From NCBI GenBank assembly GCA_038213615.1, contig JBBQSV010000026.1, positions 1 through 9,749 on the forward strand: a stretch of DNA of 9,749 nt. Direction: 5' to 3'. The DNA comes from JBBQSV01 sp038213615. GTDB lineage: Bacteria; Patescibacteriota; Saccharimonadia; Saccharimonadales; OMJO01. A program made the translations under genes and the position numbers. Positions 5,912 through 9,749 of the stretch are shown here, piece by piece; position 1 is the first letter of the stretch; each line of letters begins with the position of its first letter. The notes beneath the pieces were generated by a model. The model had not been told where the DNA came from and did not search any database. It worked only from the letters and a program-made list of their open reading frames with translations.

Positions 5912-6340
5912 ATGATCAGGTTTGAGTTGGTAACTCTAGACGGCACCAAATTTGGCGAAGAAGTCTACGAAGTAGTCTTGCCTACGCCACAGGGTTACAT
6001 TGGGGTGTTTGAGAATCACATGCCGCTGGTCAGCCTGGCTGCGCCTGGCGTCATCAAGATTCGTCGCAAAGCTGGTGATAGCGATCGGCAAATGGAATAC
6101 TTTGCCACCAACGGTGGTGTTATCGAGGTGGCAGATCAAACTGTGCGGGTGCTGGTAGATGCCGCCGATCACGAAAATGAGATCGATGAAAAAGCTGCCC
6201 AGGTGGCCTTTGAACGGGCTCAAAGGATGTTGAGCGAAGCCACCGACCAATTGTCGTTAGACAAAGCTCAGAGCATGGTAGATAGGCACTCTGTCCGCCT
6301 GCAGGTAGCTAACATCCGTCGCCACAAACATCGCGGCTAA
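5912..6340 (+). CDS. atpC: ATP synthase F1 subunit epsilon
   Basis: A 142-residue subunit of full length. The N-terminal beta-sandwich is recognisable from PTPQGYIGVFENHMPLVSLAAPGV (25-47; the usual GHAPL turn reads NHMPL) and YFATNGGVIEVADQTVRVLV (63-82). Two C-terminal helices follow (about 92-114 and 116-136), the part that in bacteria can extend and inhibit ATP hydrolysis. Epsilon sits at the foot of gamma and contacts the c-ring. Start chosen at the only ATG with a well-spaced ribosome binding site, 5897-5903. The last operon gene in the window; no terminator with a T tract follows it. Confidence 0.95.
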   Translation: MIRFELVTLDGTKFGEEVYEVVLPTPQGYIGVFENHMPLVSLAAPGVIKIRRKAGDSDRQMEYFATNGGVIEVADQTVRVLVDAADHENEIDEKAAQVAFERAQRMLSEATDQLSLDKAQSMVDRHSVRLQVANIRRHKHRG

Positions 6341-6349
6341 AACAGCTAT

Positions 6350-6377
6350 TTGAATTCTATCCAAAAAGTATTATGAT
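6350..6377 (+). promoter_or_regulatory. candidate sigma-70 type promoter for the aquaporin gene
   Basis: TTGAAT (6350-6355), 16 bases, then TATGAT (6372-6377). Both boxes are one base from consensus. It lies between atpC and the aquaporin start with about 30 bases of leader. Sequence match only; read-through from the atp operon is also possible since no terminator is seen between. Confidence 0.5.
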
Positions 6378-6390
6378 TTAATCATCATAA
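6371..6390 (+). repeat. inverted repeat overlapping the -10 box, possible operator
   Basis: TTATGAT (6371-6377) and ATCATAA (6384-6390) are exact inverted copies separated by six bases, and a nested palindrome ATGATT-T-AATCAT covers 6373-6385. It overlaps the candidate -10 and early leader. It could be a repressor site or a weak AU-rich hairpin; there is no T tract behind it. Confidence 0.45.
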
Positions 6391-6409
6391 GTTAAGTGGA
6401 GGGAGATCC

Positions 6410-7057
6410 ATGTTTGACCGTCAAAAAATCGCCATGATTTTGGCTGAGTTTTTGGGTGCGGGAATTTTATCAAGTGTAGTGTTGTCGATGGTGGCTAGAA
6501 CTAGCTTTCCGTTTTTCGCAGCCGCGGGCGCGGGATTCACAATGCTATTACTCGTGATAGCAGTTGGTGACGTGTCTGGTGCACACGCCAACCCAGCCGT
6601 GACACTGGGTATGTGGACGTTAAAAAAGATCAAAACCGAACAAGCTGTGGTTTACATTGCCGCCCAAATGCTGGGTGGTTTAGTTGCCTGGAAGCTGGGT
6701 CAGTATTTGCTGAACACCAACTTGGTGAACTTGGCTACTACCAAATTTGACTGGCGAGTATTTGTAGCCGAGGCCGTAGGTGCCATGATTTTTGGTATGG
6801 CTATCGCGGGAGCAACCTACAAAAACCTAACTGGGTTGCAAAGAGCTGCTCTAATTGGTACTGGTTTGTTCCTAGGTATTTTGGTGGCCTCATTGGGATC
6901 CAACGGCGTACTTAACCCAGCTGTGGCTTTAGGTATCCGTTCCTGGAACTTTGCTTACATAACTGGACCAATCGTTGGAGTAGTTGTTGGTATGAACGTG
7001 TATGCCCTGACTATGTTAGAGCCAGTAAAGCCAGCCAGCCGATCCAAAAAGCGTTAA
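6410..7057 (+). CDS. aquaporin / MIP family channel
   Basis: A 215-residue membrane protein with about six hydrophobic segments (roughly 7-28, 36-54, 77-97, 116-135, 145-163, 181-203) and the two half-helix NPA motifs of the major intrinsic protein family: SGAHANPAVT with NPA at 61-63, and NGVLNPAVALG with NPA at 169-171. It should pass water or small neutral solutes across the cell membrane. The residue after the second NPA is normally Arg, the selectivity-filter arginine; here it is Val172, so the pore is less polar and possibly wider than in classic water channels. The C-terminus is basic (SRSKKR), fitting a cytoplasmic tail. A strong GGAGG at 6398-6402 sits seven bases before the ATG. It is monocistronic by its flanking promoter and terminator. 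Confidence 0.93.
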   Translation: MFDRQKIAMILAEFLGAGILSSVVLSMVARTSFPFFAAAGAGFTMLLLVIAVGDVSGAHANPAVTLGMWTLKKIKTEQAVVYIAAQMLGGLVAWKLGQYLLNTNLVNLATTKFDWRVFVAEAVGAMIFGMAIAGATYKNLTGLQRAALIGTGLFLGILVASLGSNGVLNPAVALGIRSWNFAYITGPIVGVVVGMNVYALTMLEPVKPASRSKKR

Positions 7058-7077
7058 GCATTAACAAACATAAAACT

Positions 7078-7114
7078 AATACTCCCCGGCTTAAATCCAG
7101 GGAGTATTTATTTT
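7078..7114. terminator. bidirectional hairpin terminator between convergent genes
   Basis: AATACTCCC (7078-7086) pairs with GGGAGTATT (7100-7108): nine base pairs with a 13-base loop. Read on +, it is followed by TTATTTT after the stem; read on -, by AGTTTTATGTTTG, so it can stop transcription of both the aquaporin and the helicase gene. The right arm reaches into the stop codon of the - strand gene (7108-7110). Confidence 0.8.
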
Positions 7115-9749
7115 GCCAATAGGTCTTTTATAAACTGGTTGACGCTCTTTAATGATGGCGGATATTTGCTGGTATCTGGAAAATCTAGATCCATAACCTT
7201 TTGCCACACTGCTTGGATCAACTGTTTCATCTCGTGCTCTGTTTTATCATCGAACTTAATAGGCAGTGCTGGTTGTATAGCGTTGTCTTTAGGGCTGGAT
7301 GGCTCCACAAATTCTACCCGTGCCTCTGTAACCTTGTAACCACGCCAACTATTACTGCCTTCGATCAACATCTTGTAAAAGTATAGTTGTTGCTGGTACT
7401 TGAGCGATTTGATGCTACCAGTCCAGCTAGTAAACGGCGCGCCAGTTTTGTAGTCCACGATCCGTACAGTCCTGGCTTGCTTGTCGATTTCTAGCCGGTC
7501 TATTTTGCCACTCAGGTGGGCCTCGCCAACGGTGACACCTTCGCTAAAGAAGTTGACCTCTGCCTTGGCTGGGCGGGCAAACATGTCGCCCCGGGCAGCG
7601 ATATATTTTTGCAGGGCTACCCTACCCTTGCTCTTGGCATGTGTGCGATCTTGTTCGCCCATGTAACGGCTGTCTATCTGGCGGTCGTACTGCACAAGCA
7701 GTGCCTTTGAGTTTGGCTTTGATCCGGCATTGAGCTGATGTTGGTACCACTCTAGTGTATTGTGCACGGCGGTGCCAAACTCACCGCTGGCAGTTGGCGC
7801 TTGCGGAAACCGTAACAAGGTCTGGACAAAGAATTTCTCTGGCCCGCCGTGTTCGGTGTCTATAAACGTGTTGATGTGTGTAGGACTAAGTTGGTAGGTT
7901 TTGAGCCGATGAGCCAGTAGACTGCGGAAATCTGCCGGCAGACTAACATGACCGGCTTGCCACAAGGTCTCGATATCCTGACTCAGCTGCTGAGGCTTGG
8001 TGGTTTCCTGGACGATTGCCTGAGCCTTTTCAGGTAGATACGGCGACACGCCGTCAGCTTCGGCTAAGTATTTAAGTGGTGTAGTGGCCTTGCCACTGTC
8101 TTTGGTAGTGTGCGAGGTGATATACAAGTTGTGGCGGGCACGAGTTAGCGCTACAAAAAATAATCGGATACGTTCATCGTTACTAGATCCGGCGTAGCGG
8201 ATATGGGCCAGGTTGGGTGGCAGGCTTAGTTTATTGTTGTTGCCACGGCTGGCACTACCCCAGACATCATCATGTGCTTGCAAAATGAACACGACGTCAA
8301 ACTCTAGCCCCTTGGCTTTATACACGGTCATTAGTTGCACGGCCTGACTGCTCTGGGCCACCGGGTGGGCGTTGATCAGGGCTGTCTCGGCGGCCTCGTA
8401 CATGGCAAAAAATTCTAAAAAGTCGTTGACCCCCAGTTGTTTGTCGGTTGTGGCTTGATAGTCACGCAGCCGTGAGCGGATAACGCTCAGGTGAGACACC
8501 GCCTCGTAATATTTGAGTGCGTCGGTACTACTTCGCTTGATGTCAAAGTAATGGGCCTTGAGTGGCGAGATAATTTCTGCATCACCATCGGTTACCGGCG
8601 TCGAGCCCACTAACTTATCAAGCGTAAATTCTAACGGTTCGTTACTAGCCGTGGCGCTAAGTGCCAGGTAAAAGCTAACAGCTGGCTCCAGCGCTGGCGA
8701 CTGTAGGGCTAATTGTGCCCAGCTGCGTTTTTCGTCGGCCAGCGCAAACTGCCAGTTTATCTTCCAGATGTCTTTGGCGGCCAGTCGCCAATACGGTAGG
8801 CTGAGAACTAGCGGAAAGTAGTAATTAATTAGTGGCGTGTTTTTGGTTGCCAGAGCATCTAGCAGCTGTGCAGCTATACGTAGTCCTGACACAATCTCTG
8901 TTTCTAGAATGTTCTCTCGTTTCTCGTAGGTTAGCGGTATGTTGTGCTGCTTTAGGAACGGCACCAGGTTTTCTAGCAGTTTGTGTTTGGGCGAGAGTAC
9001 GGCAATTTTTGATGCATCGACCCCACTATCGATCAGCTGGGCGATCTTTTGGCTAACCCAAGCGTATTCGGCCGCCTCGGCGCTAAAAGCGTGGCGCCCC
9101 AGCTGGACTTCCTTTGGTATGGCGCTACTACTAGCTACCAGCACCTTGTTGATGTCTGGCAGCTGGGTATGCAGTCGGTCTTGTATCTGATCAGCTACCT
9201 TGCCTACTAGGTGCAGAATATCCTGGTGCGACCGGTAGTTATGTGTCAGGTTTATAACTTTGACCTCGCGAAAAGCCTGCAAGAAATCTTTCATGTTGCC
9301 AACATTGGCACCCTGGAACGCAAAAATGGCTTGGTCATCATCACCAACAGCCATGATATTTGGTTTACCCTCGTGCACTGGGTGGTTAGCAATCTGTTTC
9401 ACTAGCTCGAACTGCGAGGGGTTTGTGTCTTGGAACTCATCCAGCAGGATGTACTGATAGCGCTCCTGCAAGTTAAAGCGTAGCTCGTCGTTGCTGTCGA
9501 TACCATCGATGGCTCGCAAGATCATATCGTCAAAGTCATAGGCGGCCCTTTGCTGCAGTTGTTGCTGGTAGGCCTGGTATATGTTTGCCAGCTCTAGCAT
9601 CTTTTGGTTACCTAGCGGTTCGCTGAGCGTAAAATTATCGTTGCCGTCTTTGTGGAGCCATTGATTCTTCCAGGCGTTTAGTGGCGTTGGAGAGTTTAGC
9701 TGGTCGGCGTGCTCGTGGGCCAGCTGCAATGCTGCAGCTGACTGTTTTG
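7108..9749 (-). CDS. UvrD-like superfamily 1 helicase fused to a PD-(D/E)XK nuclease, N-terminus outside window
   Basis: 879 residues are visible; the frame is still open at the right edge, so the TTG at 9727-9729 is not a real start. Counting from that TTG: motif II ILLDEFQD (94-101), motif III VGDDDQAIFAFQGA (128-141), motif IV NYRSHQ (164-169), motif V MTVYKAKGLEFDVV (467-480), motif VI FVALTRARHNL (525-535). The nuclease part has GTAVH (652-656), GKIDR (741-745), VDYKTG (758-763) and YQQQLYFY (778-785), giving the His, Asp, Asp-x-Lys set of RecB/AddB nucleases (H656, D744, D759, K761). Motif I, with the ATP-binding loop, must lie beyond the edge. The arrangement resembles AddA or AdnA/AdnB enzymes that process double-strand breaks. 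The visible part has no cysteine, so the iron-sulphur cluster of AddB/AdnB nucleases is absent. Confidence 0.93.
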   Translation of the reverse strand, partial: KQSAAALQLAHEHADQLNSPTPLNAWKNQWLHKDGNDNFTLSEPLGNQKMLELANIYQAYQQQLQQRAAYDFDDMILRAIDGIDSNDELRFNLQERYQYILLDEFQDTNPSQFELVKQIANHPVHEGKPNIMAVGDDDQAIFAFQGANVGNMKDFLQAFREVKVINLTHNYRSHQDILHLVGKVADQIQDRLHTQLPDINKVLVASSSAIPKEVQLGRHAFSAEAAEYAWVSQKIAQLIDSGVDASKIAVLSPKHKLLENLVPFLKQHNIPLTYEKRENILETEIVSGLRIAAQLLDALATKNTPLINYYFPLVLSLPYWRLAAKDIWKINWQFALADEKRSWAQLALQSPALEPAVSFYLALSATASNEPLEFTLDKLVGSTPVTDGDAEIISPLKAHYFDIKRSSTDALKYYEAVSHLSVIRSRLRDYQATTDKQLGVNDFLEFFAMYEAAETALINAHPVAQSSQAVQLMTVYKAKGLEFDVVFILQAHDDVWGSASRGNNNKLSLPPNLAHIRYAGSSNDERIRLFFVALTRARHNLYITSHTTKDSGKATTPLKYLAEADGVSPYLPEKAQAIVQETTKPQQLSQDIETLWQAGHVSLPADFRSLLAHRLKTYQLSPTHINTFIDTEHGGPEKFFVQTLLRFPQAPTASGEFGTAVHNTLEWYQHQLNAGSKPNSKALLVQYDRQIDSRYMGEQDRTHAKSKGRVALQKYIAARGDMFARPAKAEVNFFSEGVTVGEAHLSGKIDRLEIDKQARTVRIVDYKTGAPFTSWTGSIKSLKYQQQLYFYKMLIEGSNSWRGYKVTEARVEFVEPSSPKDNAIQPALPIKFDDKTEHEMKQLIQAVWQKVMDLDFPDTSKYPPSLKSVNQFIKDLLAK

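Noticed and set aside
9727..9729. TTG as the true start of the - strand helicase
   Set aside because: The frame stays open to the window edge (preceding residues KQSAAA), and motif I of the helicase has not yet appeared, so the gene is cut by the window.
1..9749. UGA recoding as in Gracilibacteria or Absconditabacteria
   Set aside because: UGA ends atpF, atpG and the S23 gene at the expected places, and no conserved Gly is encoded by UGA in the genes read.

Overview
The window carries the distal half of an F1Fo ATP synthase operon on the + strand (end of atpF, then atpH, atpA, atpG, atpD, atpC), a separate + strand aquaporin gene, and a convergent - strand gene for a UvrD-like helicase with a C-terminal PD-(D/E)XK nuclease that runs off the right edge. 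UGA is used as an ordinary stop (atpF, atpG, the small gene after atpD), so this is genetic code 11. Moderate GC, short delta subunit, compact overlapping genes and a small four-helix-bundle (S23) gene suggest a Patescibacteria/CPR bacterium, perhaps Saccharibacteria. That placement is inference from style and not from a database match.

Layout. 1-171: atpF 3' end. 168-551: atpH. 564-2126: atpA. 2129-2446: unrecognised 105-residue gene. 2439-3479: atpG with an internal insertion. 3476-4042: unrecognised 188-residue gene. 4029-5426: atpD. 5450-5896: an S23 four-helix-bundle gene inside an inverted repeat. 5912-6340: atpC. 6341-6409: promoter-like region with a palindrome. 6410-7057: aquaporin. 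7078-7108: hairpin terminator serving both strands. 7108-9749: helicase-nuclease.

The six ATP synthase genes encode the b stalk, delta, alpha, gamma, beta and epsilon subunits. The a and c subunits would lie upstream. What is unusual is that the normally contiguous A-G-D-C block is broken at every junction: A/G and G/D each hold an unknown gene that overlaps its downstream neighbour, and D/C holds the S23 gene. The S23 unit has 16 bp of paired termini, is flanked by a near-perfect 10 bp direct repeat, and duplicates the atpC ribosome binding site. This is how an rRNA-type intervening sequence would look if it had inserted into a protein-coding operon.

No tRNA, rRNA or CRISPR array was seen. 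No gene-free stretch exceeds 300 bases.
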